Below the pieces are notes generated by a model, which searched no databases, was not told where the DNA came from, and was given only the letters and a program-made list of their open reading frames with translations. Positions 1 through 9,142 of a stretch of DNA of 64,000 nt are shown one piece after another. This DNA is from Candidatus Nitrotoga sp. SPKER (GTDB lineage: Bacteria; Pseudomonadota; Gammaproteobacteria; Burkholderiales; Gallionellaceae): positions 62,001 to 126,000 of the forward strand of contig QFXG01000014.1 of assembly GCA_003402285.1 (NCBI GenBank), read 5' to 3'. The translations under genes and the position numbers were made by a program. The stretch's first letter is position 1. Each line of letters begins with the position of its first letter.

Positions 1-839
1 TAACTCCCCAGACCGGGGATACCAAAGAATGATTCGGTCAGCAAGCTACCCATGAACAGCAGAGGTATGACCACCACGACCCCGGTTAAAATCGGGATCA
101 TTGCATTCTTAAGCACGTGACGGAATAACACGCGCAATTCCGACAACCCCTTGGCGCGAGCGGTCCGTACATAATCCTTGCCAATTTCTTCCAAAAAAAT
201 CGTTCGATACCAACGGCTACTGGCACCAATACTACCCATTACACCAATCAAAACAGGTAACAGCACAAACTTAATACTGTCCATACCGCTCGCATAGCCA
301 GAAATTGGCACCCAGTGCCACAATTTACTCGCCACGAACTGGCCGCCAATAATGTAAAACAGACCGGAGATAGACATCAGCAAAACGCAGAGTGACACCC
401 CCAGCATATCCAGCGCCGTCGCTCTGAATAATGTCATTAACAGCGCAAAAGTAATGTAAATGAGCAGGCCAATCAGAAAAGTAGGGAGGGCAATAGCGAG
501 ACTAGGCATCATGCGGGTCTGAATTTCACGCGCAACATTACGCCCGTCGTTGGATGAACCAAAATCAAATGCAAACATTCTGGCCGATTTCTGGAAAAAA
601 ATCGTATCGCTGATTTTTCTTACGCCCTCTGCGTGGGCATTAAATAGCAACGGTTTATCATAACCATGTTGCTGCTTCCATTTTTCGATGGCTTCAGGCG
701 TAACACGCTTCATGCCCAATTGCATCCGCGCCATATCGTCTGCTGTATTCACCACGAAAAAAAGAGAAAAGGTGAGCAGATTCACACCGATCAAAATCGG
801 GATAGCATATAAAATGCGGCGAATCAGATAGGCGATCAT
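1..839 (-). CDS. Oligopeptide-type ABC transporter permease (YejB/DppB-like), partial
   Basis: Inner-membrane permease of a peptide/nickel-type ABC importer; the C-terminus lies beyond the left edge. The reading frame opens with an ATG at 839 (MIAYLIRRILYAIPILIGV), the usual N-terminal helix of DppB/YejB proteins, followed by a long periplasmic loop (NTADDMARMQL... FGSSNDGRNV) and then several hydrophobic segments. A region near 150-200 reads SSRWYRTIFLEEIGKDYVRTARAKGLSE, containing the cytoplasmic EAA-like loop (DYVRTARAKG) that contacts the ATPase. The long loop before helix 2 resembles YejB of microcin C/oligopeptide systems more than DppB. A family 5 solute-binding lipoprotein is encoded upstream on the same strand (1647-3785) and is probably its partner, although a small secreted gene lies between them. 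Family assignment is firm; substrate is unknown. Confidence 0.85.
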   Translation of the reverse strand, partial: MIAYLIRRILYAIPILIGVNLLTFSLFFVVNTADDMARMQLGMKRVTPEAIEKWKQQHGYDKPLLFNAHAEGVRKISDTIFFQKSARMFAFDFGSSNDGRNVAREIQTRMMPSLAIALPTFLIGLLIYITFALLMTLFRATALDMLGVSLCVLLMSISGLFYIIGGQFVASKLWHWVPISGYASGMDSIKFVLLPVLIGVMGSIGASSRWYRTIFLEEIGKDYVRTARAKGLSELRVLFRHVLKNAMIPILTGVVVVIPLLFMGSLLTESFFGIPGLGS

Positions 840-1154
840 TTAGAGAGAGCTGTAAGGGACACTTACCCACCATAATGAATGAGAGACGATACATAAACGT
901 ATCTATGTTCGCCAGTGAAAATGAGTTGTATATTTAAATTAACAACTTGCTGTTTTTTAATATAAGCAAGCTGTTATTCACATTCCCATCATCCTAAAAG
1001 GCCCGAGAGGCTTAACCTATTTTTTTCAAGCACTTTAATTTAAGGCTTTTTTAAATACAGGTTACCGTCTTGATCATCTGCCTCTGTTCCAATCAAACTG
1101 GTTTGCCCGCTTTGATGTGCAGTGCTAGTTCAGTTCGGCTTCCGTTTTTTATTC
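840..1154. other. Intergenic region, nothing recognised
   Basis: This 315-base AT-rich stretch lies between the permease start and the end of the small secreted gene, both on the minus strand. I see no ORF with a plausible ribosome binding site, no strong terminator hairpin and no RNA gene. Confidence 0.4.
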
Positions 1155-1469
1155 CTAATTAGCTTTAGCGGGAACATCATGCTCCAACAACAATTTTTGC
1201 CTTGCTACATCACGCGGGATGCATACCATTTCCGAACCAATTTTCTGTTCAATTCCCTTCACTCTGGCACAAACCATTATAGGACCTGATGGAGTTGCTT
1301 TCGGGCCACGACACCAGCCATCAGAAGGCGTAGTTTTAAAATCTATCCACACGCCTTCAGCTGCTTTGCATTCTTCAGGATCGGCAGGATATGCGTGACT
1401 AATTACGGGCACAATTGCCAACGTTGCAATCGACACGACTCTAAATATTGTTTTTCCAAAATGACTCAA
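1155..1469 (-). CDS. Small secreted protein of unknown function
   Basis: A protein of about 104 residues with an N-terminal signal sequence (FRVVSIATLAIVPVISHA, cleavage probably after SHA) and a mature part with four cysteines (EECKAAEGVW, DGWCRGPKA, MVCARVKG, MVCIPRDV) that could form two disulfides in the periplasm. I chose the TTG at 1469 as start because AAAGGA lies about six bases upstream; the same frame stays open to 1535 without a binding site. The gene sits between the solute-binding protein and permease of a peptide transporter on the same strand. Nothing in the sequence ties it to transport. I do not recognise the family. It is called a gene because of the signal peptide, conserved-looking cysteines and good start context. 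Confidence 0.6.
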   Translation of the reverse strand: MSHFGKTIFRVVSIATLAIVPVISHAYPADPEECKAAEGVWIDFKTTPSDGWCRGPKATPSGPIMVCARVKGIEQKIGSEMVCIPRDVARQKLLLEHDVPAKAN

Positions 1470-1646
1470 AATTATTCCTTTCTTTAAAAATTGCGGCAAA
1501 AAAGGTGTTGCCGCACACCTGCATGATACGCTCAAAAAATTTAAAATTTAATCAGGCGTTCTTACAAAATCGTCTTACACTTTAACACTTAATCCGAAAT
1601 TATCTTCGCCAAACCGCGGATTTTATTGTCTCTGCAAAAAATATAA

Positions 1647-3785
1647 TCATCGCGCCTCTTCTCGCTGCCGCAATACACGCCACAGCCACCAGCCCAGTAA
1701 AGCAAACGCGATACCCATCAACCACAATGGCCATAACTTCGGCTGGTTCCAGCTACTACGCAGCTCATCACGCTGTGCTGCGTCTATGCGCAAATATTTA
1801 ACATTGTTATTAGCCATTTTATTAGGCTTGCTGTTATATATCCAAGCATGGCGCAATGCATAATCCTTAGGATGTTGCCCCCATATCCAGGGCGAATCAC
1901 GGCGCAAAATTTCCAGCATTTCATCAATTATTTCCTGACGCGCTGGGCCGTTTTCCATGTTCTTCATCTTCTCAAAGAGGCGGTCATATTCCGGGCTATT
2001 GTAATTCGAGGCGTTTTCACCACCTTTCGCGACTTTGCCTTGCGCACCGTGCAGCAGAAATAAAAAATTCTCCGGATCGGGATAATCAGCATTCCAGCCG
2101 AAATAAAACATCTGCGTATCGCCTTTACGTATCTTATCCTGAAAGCGGTTGTAGTCAGTGCTGCGCGCTACCAGTTGTAAATTCAGTTTGTCGAGTTGCT
2201 TGCGTAGCCAGTCCAGACGCGATTTGCTGCCCACGCCGGTGGCGGTCGTATCAAGATAGATAATCAACGGCTGTTTTGTTTTTTCATCCAAACCCCCAAG
2301 GTAACCGGCTTCGGCCAGCAGCTTTTTCGCTTCATTAATTGATTTACGTTGAGGTTTACCATTAACCCAGTCATACACATAATGATTAATGCCCGCTTTG
2401 CCTTCTCGATAGCCAAAAATACCAGGGGGGATAGGTGATTGCGCGCTAATGCCACGGCCGTTAGCAAAAATGGAAATGAATTCCTCAAAATCCACCGCAA
2501 TAGAAATGGCACGACGCAACTTGGTCGCACGTTCACTCGCCCCGCCTACAACCGGATCAAGCCAGTTGAAACCCATATAGGAAGTAGAAGTGGCGACCGA
2601 GGTAGAAAGCTTGATGCCTTGGGCTTTCATCTCGTCTGTAACGTTGGTCTCGCCACCCACATTCACCTGTACCGCTTGATCAAAACTATCGGAACTGATA
2701 CCTGCAGCATCGTAATAACCTTGCAGAAATTTATTCCAGTAGGGGATGGTTTCTTTTTCCAGACTAAACACGACTTTGCCGATTAGCGGCAGAGGTTTGC
2801 CCGCGTCAGCCAGCAGCCCCGCTTCTTTATCTCCCGCTTCACCTTCCGTCGGATAGACTTCGCCGGAGAAATGCGGATTACGTGTTAGAACCATACGTTG
2901 GTTGGGATCATTTTCCGATAGATAGTATGGCCCACTCCCTACCGGCCACCAATCCAGAATCAGGTTGCGTTCAGACATTCCATCCTGCGCATAAAAGCGC
3001 TCGGCTTCCACTGGCATGGGTGAAAAAAATGTCATAGCCAACCAATATGCAAACTGTGGATATTTACCGTAAATCTTGATACGGTAAGTATGGTCATCCA
3101 CTATTTGCACTCCTTCCAACGGATAATCACGGAGATCAAGGAAAGTGTTGGGGCTCTTTTTTTTAGCGAGCTGTAAAGTTGCGATATACTCTTTAAGGCC
3201 GACAATGTAATCCACCATGAGCCCGGCAATGGGCGAATGAATGGTCGGGTGAGCTAGCCGTTTAATTTGATATACATAATCCGCCGCTTTCACTTCACGC
3301 GTACCGCTATGCGGAAAATCATTCAGTGAATGAATATTGCGTAAATCATTGCTTGTAAGCGCATGATATTCCAGTTCACCTTTGGCATCACGCGCAAAAG
3401 CCGGATGTGGCTGGTAATTCAAATCGCTACGCAAATGAATTTCATACACACTAAATGCCACCTTATCGGCAGGCGCATCATCTGGTAGCAGCTGGTTATT
3501 TTTGTCCAGATACCTCACCGTCGGCATTTCACTGGCCGCTTGCGGCACGAGCGTATAGGGACGCTTCAGGAAATGATATTGCAGCGGCGGTTGATATATC
3601 TGCGCAAGAAATATATATTCATTCTCGCTATAGGCTGACACCGGATCAAGATGTTTAGGCCTTTCGGTAAACGCAGAATAATAAATTGACTTACCCTTAT
3701 CGCTGACCGGGTAGGGGTTATTCCACAAACCGCCGTCACAGGCCGCAAGTATCAAAAGCAGCGGTAAGTAATGTAAGTATTTCAT
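1647..3785 (-). CDS. Family 5 extracellular solute-binding lipoprotein of a peptide ABC transporter
   Basis: Periplasmic binding component of an oligopeptide-type importer, 712 residues from the ATG at 3785. The N-terminus MKYLHYLPLLLILAACDGG is a lipoprotein signal with lipobox LAAC (Cys16), which fixes the start; an open frame runs further upstream to 3905 without support. The SBP_bac_5 fold is recognisable from FTERPKHLDPVSAYSENEY, GSGPYYLSENDPNQRMVLTRNP and the ligand-lobe segment DTQMFYFGWNADYPDPENF. It is longer than typical OppA/DppA (about 530-550) and has a C-terminal hydrophobic helix, LWPLWLMGIAFALLGWWLW, followed by a basic tail, so the protein may be anchored at both ends. The probable partner permease lies downstream on the same strand at 1-839. 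Substrate is not predictable. Confidence 0.88.
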   Translation of the reverse strand: MKYLHYLPLLLILAACDGGLWNNPYPVSDKGKSIYYSAFTERPKHLDPVSAYSENEYIFLAQIYQPPLQYHFLKRPYTLVPQAASEMPTVRYLDKNNQLLPDDAPADKVAFSVYEIHLRSDLNYQPHPAFARDAKGELEYHALTSNDLRNIHSLNDFPHSGTREVKAADYVYQIKRLAHPTIHSPIAGLMVDYIVGLKEYIATLQLAKKKSPNTFLDLRDYPLEGVQIVDDHTYRIKIYGKYPQFAYWLAMTFFSPMPVEAERFYAQDGMSERNLILDWWPVGSGPYYLSENDPNQRMVLTRNPHFSGEVYPTEGEAGDKEAGLLADAGKPLPLIGKVVFSLEKETIPYWNKFLQGYYDAAGISSDSFDQAVQVNVGGETNVTDEMKAQGIKLSTSVATSTSYMGFNWLDPVVGGASERATKLRRAISIAVDFEEFISIFANGRGISAQSPIPPGIFGYREGKAGINHYVYDWVNGKPQRKSINEAKKLLAEAGYLGGLDEKTKQPLIIYLDTTATGVGSKSRLDWLRKQLDKLNLQLVARSTDYNRFQDKIRKGDTQMFYFGWNADYPDPENFLFLLHGAQGKVAKGGENASNYNSPEYDRLFEKMKNMENGPARQEIIDEMLEILRRDSPWIWGQHPKDYALRHAWIYNSKPNKMANNNVKYLRIDAAQRDELRSSWNQPKLWPLWLMGIAFALLGWWLWRVLRQREEAR

Positions 3786-3862
3786 GACGCGAGAGTTTAT
3801 CCGAAATACCGCTATCCGTGGTAAAGTTACAATCACTTTTAAACTTATAAATGGGCAGCAAG

Positions 3863-4933
3863 ATGAATTCGATTTGGCAAGATTATTTGCGGGAACAAGG
3901 AGCAAAAATAGAAGATGGTATTGTGCAGTATTTCGGTGCCGGGCACGGCGAACAGGCTGCTGCAGACGATGGCATAGTATTGTGTTATTTAAGCCACTTA
4001 GGCGTACTTAAGGTTTCTGGTGAAGATGCTGAAACCTTTCTACAAAATCTGCTTAGCAGCGATGTACGTGAAGTCACACCATGGCATGCCCAACTCAGCA
4101 GTCTGAACAGTCCAAAAGGACGAATGCTGGCCAGCTTCCTTATCTGGCGTAAAGGAGTGCTGGATGATGCAGACAAAGCTTTTTTCCTGCAACTACCGCT
4201 CAGTTTATGTGCCGATATCCAGCAACGTCTATCCAAATATATCCTGCGCTCCAAAGTAAAAATTGAAGATGTGACCGATCAACAGATCAGTTTCGGTTGG
4301 GCCGGAGAGGGCTCAGAGGAACAATTAAAGGAATACTTAGGCTCGGTTCCGGTAGAACCCTGGGGAGCGGAAGAAGTAGGCAATCGGGTATCGGAACACA
4401 ATGATACTGGCGTCATTCGTCTCGGCGAGCAACGCTTTCAAATCAACACAACTGCCGAGCACGCATTGGCCCTATGGCAAAAACTCATCGTCGCCGCGCG
4501 TCCCGTTGGATCCCCCTGCTGGGATTGGCTCACCATCCAGGATGGCATTCCAGTCATTATGCCAGCCACCCAAGAGCAATTTGTGCCACAAATGGCCAAC
4601 CTGGAACTAATCGGCGGCGTAAATTTTAAAAAAGGATGTTACCCAGGCCAGGAAATTGTTGCACGCATGCAGTATCTCGGCAAACTCAAACGACGCATGT
4701 ATCTGGCGCATATCGAAAGCGATACCCCTCCACAACCGGGCGACGAACTCTTCAGCGCGGATATGGAAGGTCAGGCCAGTGGCATGGTAGTCAACGCATC
4801 ACCTGCTCCGGAGAGCGGTTATGACATGCTGGTGGTGGTGCAGATTAGCAGCCACAAAGACCAAACTGTGCACTGGAAATCTCTGCAAGGTGCGCCGTTA
4901 AAATTCATGAGATTGCCTTATCCGATCTATTAA
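3863..4933 (+). CDS. ygfZ: YgfZ/GcvT-like folate-binding protein
   Basis: Cytoplasmic tetrahydrofolate-dependent protein of the YgfZ family, which supports assembly or repair of certain iron-sulfur enzymes such as the tRNA methylthiotransferase MiaB. The signature motif KGCYPGQEIVARMQYLGKLKRRM, with its conserved KGCYxGQE, is present about two thirds of the way along, and the N-terminal half has the GcvT-like LKVSGEDAETFLQNLLSSDV. Start chosen at 3863 (MNSIWQDYLREQGA), the usual family N-terminus; an in-frame ATG at 3851 is possible. It is divergent from the solute-binding lipoprotein gene, with the promoters in the short gap near 3790-3860. Length of about 356 residues is normal. Confidence 0.9.
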   Translation: MNSIWQDYLREQGAKIEDGIVQYFGAGHGEQAAADDGIVLCYLSHLGVLKVSGEDAETFLQNLLSSDVREVTPWHAQLSSLNSPKGRMLASFLIWRKGVLDDADKAFFLQLPLSLCADIQQRLSKYILRSKVKIEDVTDQQISFGWAGEGSEEQLKEYLGSVPVEPWGAEEVGNRVSEHNDTGVIRLGEQRFQINTTAEHALALWQKLIVAARPVGSPCWDWLTIQDGIPVIMPATQEQFVPQMANLELIGGVNFKKGCYPGQEIVARMQYLGKLKRRMYLAHIESDTPPQPGDELFSADMEGQASGMVVNASPAPESGYDMLVVVQISSHKDQTVHWKSLQGAPLKFMRLPYPIY

Positions 4934-4989
4934 AAATCAAGCAAGAATGAGGCGAAAAAATCAGATAATATTTTTTTGCTGTCCGTCCT

Positions 4990-5023
4990 AATGTAGGCTC
5001 AAAACAGCATGAGGGCCTACATT
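4990..5023. other. Inverted repeat between convergent genes
   Basis: AATGTAGGC at 4990-4998 pairs with GCCTACATT at 5015-5023 around a 16-base loop. It lies between the convergent ends of ygfZ and the acetyltransferase gene, as expected for a shared terminator. Neither strand has a clean uridine tract directly after the stem, so its function is uncertain. Confidence 0.35.
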
Positions 5024-5043
5024 TAAAAAATTACAAGCTGGCT

Positions 5044-5472
5044 TTAGAGATCTTTTAAGCATAACTGCATCTCGATGTGCGGTATGTTGGCGTCCATAAA
5101 AATTTCACCTACTTCCGCAAAATTAAAACGCAGATAGAATGGCACAGCCTGTATTTGAGCACCTAACGCCACCTCAACATAATGTTGGCTACGTGCATAA
5201 TCCAGCAACAATTCCAGTAATGAACTGCCCACTCGTTTGCCACGCCATTCTGGCAGCACAGCTATTCGTCCAATGTGACCATCAGCGGAAATGCGTCCGC
5301 AACCAATCGCATCACCTGTAGCACTTAATGCCAATACATGCTGGCAGGCTTCATCTAACCCGTCCCATTCCATCTCGGCAGAAACGCCCTGTTCACGCAT
5401 GAACACAGTCTCGCGTACCACACGTAATAGAGCTTGACCGTTATCCCAAGAAAGTAGATGTACGCTAAACAA
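5044..5472 (-). CDS. GNAT-family N-acetyltransferase
   Basis: A 142-residue single-domain acetyltransferase. The acetyl-CoA pyrophosphate-binding segment IAVLPEWRGKRVGSSLLELL (V-x-x-x-x-R-G-x-x-x-G) is clear. The N-terminal VVRETVFMREQGVSAEMEWDGLDEA resembles YjcF/ElaA-type GNAT proteins, whose substrates are mostly unknown. The frame opens with a TTG at 5472 and there is no nearby ATG. Its end faces ygfZ. Upstream on the same strand is an L,D-transpeptidase gene with a 50-base gap, so co-transcription is possible. Confidence 0.85.
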   Translation of the reverse strand: MFSVHLLSWDNGQALLRVVRETVFMREQGVSAEMEWDGLDEACQHVLALSATGDAIGCGRISADGHIGRIAVLPEWRGKRVGSSLLELLLDYARSQHYVEVALGAQIQAVPFYLRFNFAEVGEIFMDANIPHIEMQLCLKDL

Positions 5473-5522
5473 CTCGCTTATAACATTCGCTCCCCATCAA
5501 ACAACCGGATATACACTGTAGA

Positions 5523-6101
5523 TCAGATGGCAATATAGACTTCGGTATTGACCGGAACAAGGTCGAACAACTCCAGAAGGTCGGCATTGCGCATACGCAC
5601 ACAACCCTTCGAGCCAGGTTCGCCGAGCTGAGTATTTTCGGGCGTACCATGTATATAAATATAGCGACGCATGGTGTCACACGCACCTAAGCGGTTGAAA
5701 CCCACTTCACTACCCGATAACCACAATATGCGCGTCAATATCCAATCCCGCTCTGGATATTGCGCCCCTAATTCTGGCGTATAAATTTCGCCGGTGGGAC
5801 GACGCCTGATAAACACAGTGTTGAGCGGCTGATTTGCGCCGATTTTAGCGCGAATAATATGCTTGCCACGCGGCGTGCAAAAGCTGCCGAATTTCTCACC
5901 CACTCCATTAGCAGCGGTAGAAACTGGATAACGATGCACGGGCATGCCTGAATCATCAAGTAACTCAAGTGTTTGCGTGGCTATATGAATTTTAATTTTT
6001 ATAATATAACCCCACGCAGCTGTGTAGCTAAATCTGTCTTTAGTATTTTTAAGAATATCAAATTTAACTAAATTTATAAAATACTTAAACGTAATTTTCA
6101 A
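5523..6101 (-). CDS. L,D-transpeptidase, YkuD domain
   Basis: Cell-wall enzyme of the YkuD family that cross-links peptidoglycan stem peptides through an active-site cysteine. The catalytic motif is intact: IHGTPENTQLGEPGSKGCVRM, with the conserved His and the Cys in SKGC near residue 169 of the longest frame. The domain begins around residue 33 (IKIKIHIATQTLELLDDSGMPVHRYPVSTA). The start is unclear. The longest frame begins with a TTG at 6101 and gives about 30 AT-rich residues that do not resemble the family or a signal peptide. Related cytoplasm-start proteins begin right at the domain, which here would require an ATT or ATA codon near 6000. Domain call is strong; the N-terminus is not. 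Confidence 0.85.
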   Translation of the reverse strand: MKITFKYFINLVKFDILKNTKDRFSYTAAWGYIIKIKIHIATQTLELLDDSGMPVHRYPVSTAANGVGEKFGSFCTPRGKHIIRAKIGANQPLNTVFIRRRPTGEIYTPELGAQYPERDWILTRILWLSGSEVGFNRLGACDTMRRYIYIHGTPENTQLGEPGSKGCVRMRNADLLELFDLVPVNTEVYIAI

Positions 6102-6311
6102 ACATTGCAGTCCACAAAAAACGGTTCAGCACTCAAAATGAAAGACCGTGAATTTTACATAAAACAACATTTAGCCTCGATAAGTGCCTTACCGCACAGA
6201 TTGTCTAATAAGTTAAGAACGATAATCTCTCTCGAAATGATGCTCAGAAATATGGAACTTTCATTCTCATCATAAATTAATAGCTTGTTTAATCTTAATG
6301 GAGGTAATTTA

Positions 6312-6764
6312 ATGAATACTATTCTCAACCAAACACGATCTGCTTTTTATATCGGTACTTTTGCAGTCAGCGTTTTGATTGGTGGCATTGGCCTCGCATC
6401 CGCTGCCTCAATTAATGCAACCCTGAATGGTGACCAAGAAGTACCGCCCGTTAGCACTTCCGCGTCCGGCATAGGGAAAATAGAAGTGGCATTAGACAAA
6501 TCCATTCGTGGATCGATAACGACTACGGGAATCGATGGTACAGCAGCTCATGTTCATGAAGCTCCGGCAGGAAAAAATGGGCCGGTTATCATCACTCTTA
6601 AAAAAACGTCTGCCAATGTTTGGGAAATTCCATCCGGCGCCAGTTTAACCGACGCGCAATTTGCTAATTACAAAGCCGGAGATCTTTACCTAAACGTTCA
6701 TAGCGTAGCCCATAGAGACGGAGAAATACGTGGCCAAATAAAAGAGGATCGCAGCCATCGTTGA
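6312..6764 (+). CDS. Secreted CHRD-domain protein
   Basis: Exported 150-residue protein with a signal segment (AFYIGTFAVSVLIGGIGLASAA) followed by a single CHRD domain: INATLNGDQEVPPVSTSASG at the start, AAHVHEAPAGKNGPVIITL in the middle and LYLNVHSVAHRDGEIRGQI at the end, all hallmark blocks of this immunoglobulin-like module first seen in chordin. Bacterial CHRD proteins are periplasmic or extracellular with unknown roles. The ATG at 6312 has a strong GGAGGT six bases upstream. A stem-loop and a tiny proline-rich ORF follow. Family identification is confident; function is not known. Confidence 0.88.
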   Translation: MNTILNQTRSAFYIGTFAVSVLIGGIGLASAASINATLNGDQEVPPVSTSASGIGKIEVALDKSIRGSITTTGIDGTAAHVHEAPAGKNGPVIITLKKTSANVWEIPSGASLTDAQFANYKAGDLYLNVHSVAHRDGEIRGQIKEDRSHR

Positions 6765-6776
6765 AACAACAACCCT

Positions 6777-6798
6777 AACCCCATCAACAGATGGGGTT
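6777..6798 (+). terminator. Stem-loop after the CHRD gene
   Basis: A perfect 9-bp stem, AACCCCATC and GATGGGGTT, closes a four-base AACA loop 12 bases after the CHRD stop codon. It is followed by CAGTATTCTTT, a weak T-rich run. It could be a leaky terminator or processing site separating the CHRD gene from the small ORF at 6826. Confidence 0.55.
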
Positions 6799-6825
6799 CA
6801 GTATTCTTTGACAAGAGAGCAAATA

Positions 6826-6981
6826 ATGTCACCAAACTTTCCCAGCCATCGCCCCGGTCAAGAGCCTAGGATACCTCCAGAGCCACACACACATCCAACA
6901 CCCCATCCCATTAACGATCCACCACCCTACGATCCAGATCCTTCTCCGTGGAATCCAGATGATGATCCACCAAACGAATAA
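6826..6981 (+). CDS. Tiny proline-rich protein (51 residues), hypothetical
   Basis: An ATG at 6826 preceded by AAGAGAG about six bases upstream opens a 51-codon frame ending with TAA at 6979-6981. The product, from MSPNFPSHRPGQEPRIPPEP to WNPDDDPPNE, contains 19 prolines, several histidines and an acidic C-terminus, with no signal peptide or membrane segment. Such a composition indicates an unstructured polyproline-rich peptide. It lies 61 bases after the CHRD gene on the same strand, beyond a stem-loop. The biased composition and good start context favour a real gene, but I recognise no family and it could be a fortuitous frame. Confidence 0.45.
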   Translation: MSPNFPSHRPGQEPRIPPEPHTHPTPHPINDPPPYDPDPSPWNPDDDPPNE

Positions 6982-7459
6982 GCAAGAGGGAAACTGATTA
7001 ATCCTACGTTCTTGTACACTCTGTTAGTATTTTTATACTACCGCTCGTCATTTGAAAAAATATTTTTCGGATGCTCCAATTAATCACATTATCCTAACGA
7101 ATTATCGCTTCATGCTTCCAAATAGCCGAACCAAGGATCTCAATCCCCCATCCCCGAAAAAAGCCATAAGTTCAATCAGGTATTCCCGAAAAATTAGTTA
7201 GACGCAAAAAATCCGCTATCTATCACAATCAAGAGAGCGGTGTTTAAAAAACTCTCCGTTTAATGCCTGTCAGGGGAGACTTTGAGCTACAAATAATTAT
7301 TGGGGGAATTATCTGCACTCACTAGCAAAAAACGGGAGTGATTGCAGAATAATGGAATGTGGGTTAATTATCTGTGCGGTACCGCACTTTATTTATTAAT
7401 TTCACATAAAACAGAGTAGGCATTAAGCTTACATGATCGACTTTTAATAAATAGTGATT
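6982..7459. other. Intergenic region with short palindromes
   Basis: No gene is apparent in these 478 bases between the proline-rich ORF and the end of tadA. It holds a small hairpin, TAGTAT-TTTT-ATACTA at 7025-7040, a loose inverted repeat (TGCACTCACT near 7313, AGTGATTGCA near 7336) and a perfect 14-base palindrome at 7374-7387. Confidence 0.4.
7374..7387. promoter_or_regulatory. Perfect 14-bp palindrome, possible operator
   Basis: GTGCGGTACCGCAC is a perfect palindrome inside a gene-free stretch. It could be a binding site for a dimeric regulator, but no promoter or regulated gene can be assigned because the nearest gene, tadA, ends here rather than starts. Confidence 0.25.
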
Positions 7460-7996
<537 letters not shown>

Positions 7997-8156
7997 TCAA
8001 ACGCAACTTTAGTGTGTAGCGTAGCATCGGCGCTTTCACCCGGCTCACCTTTATTATCATCTCGCATATGTATGCTTCAGCTATACGCCTGAAGCACCTT
8101 TAAATTGACATCAGATGCGCTACCATCCTGTCACAGACAATTTATGTGAACAACCC

Positions 8157-9131
8157 ATGAATCGGACAGAGCGTTTTTACAAAATTGAGCAACTACTGAT
8201 TTCACATCGAGTCGTACCCATTTCCACCTTTCTGGAAGCGCTTGGGATTTCACCGGCCACATTTAAGCGTGATCTGGATTACCTGCGTGACCGAATGAAC
8301 ATGCCCATCGAGTGGGATCGGAACGCCAGAGGGTATCGATATGCAACAACCCACCCAAATAACAAATCCTCTACCCTGCCTGGAATGTGGTTTTCTGCAT
8401 CAGAGGTGTATGCTCTGCTGACAATGCAACACCTGCTCGCCAATCTTGGCAATGGCTTGTTGAGCAGTCATATCGCACCCTTGCAGACCCGCCTTAAAGC
8501 CCTGCTTGGCAGTGCAGACCATAGCGTTGAAGAAGTCGAAAAACACATCAAATTGGAGCACGCCACCCGGCGCACCTTACCTCTTCAGTGTTTTGAGACG
8601 ATCGCCACGGCAACATTGCAACGGAAGCAACTGCGAATCACTCACTTCAATCGTCAGAACGGGCAAGAAAACGCCCGCATTATTTCACCCCAGCAGCTTC
8701 TGTTCTATCGGGATAACTGGTACGTCGACGCATGGTGCCATCTGAGAGAAGGAATCCGTAGTTTCTCTATTGATGCCGTCCGTCATGCGGAATTGTTAAA
8801 AGCATCTGCAATTGAATTGTCGCAACATGAACTCAAGAAATATTTCAACAAAGGCTACGGTATATTCTCAGGCATAAAAGTAGCTTGGGCAAAACTCAGG
8901 TTTACCCCAGAGCGAGCACGATGGGTCTCCACTGAAAAATGGCATCCCGAGCAAAAATCTCGATTTGAGAAAAATGGATATTATTGTTTGAAGGTACCTT
9001 ATTCCGATGACCGCGAACTATTAATGGACATACTCAAGCACGGTACTGAAGTTGAGGTTATAGCACCTGTCACACTAAGAGCAAACATCCAGAAATTGCT
9101 TGAATCCACTTTGGCGCAATATAAAACCTGA
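8157..9131 (+). CDS. WYL-domain transcriptional regulator next to the cas operon
   Basis: DNA-binding regulator of the YafY/DeoR-HTH plus WYL class. The N-terminal winged helix reads MNRTERFYKIEQLLISHRVVPISTFLEALGISPATFKRDLDYLRD. The middle has the WYL core LLFYRDNWYVDAWCHLREGIRSFSIDAVRHAELL, and the C-terminal WCX-like part ends LLESTLAQYKT. WYL domains sense nucleic-acid or nucleotide ligands, and several WYL proteins regulate CRISPR or other defence loci. This gene is co-oriented with and just upstream of the small ORF and cas3, so I infer a role in controlling the cas operon. The ATG at 8157 matches the family N-terminus; the frame is open further upstream to 8115. Confidence 0.87.
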   Translation: MNRTERFYKIEQLLISHRVVPISTFLEALGISPATFKRDLDYLRDRMNMPIEWDRNARGYRYATTHPNNKSSTLPGMWFSASEVYALLTMQHLLANLGNGLLSSHIAPLQTRLKALLGSADHSVEEVEKHIKLEHATRRTLPLQCFETIATATLQRKQLRITHFNRQNGQENARIISPQQLLFYRDNWYVDAWCHLREGIRSFSIDAVRHAELLKASAIELSQHELKKYFNKGYGIFSGIKVAWAKLRFTPERARWVSTEKWHPEQKSRFEKNGYYCLKVPYSDDRELLMDILKHGTEVEVIAPVTLRANIQKLLESTLAQYKT

Positions 9132-9142
9132 AATTTATTTTT

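Noticed and set aside
8115-8156. Longer N-terminus for the WYL regulator
   Set aside because: The extra residues do not match the helix-turn-helix family start, which fits the ATG at 8157.
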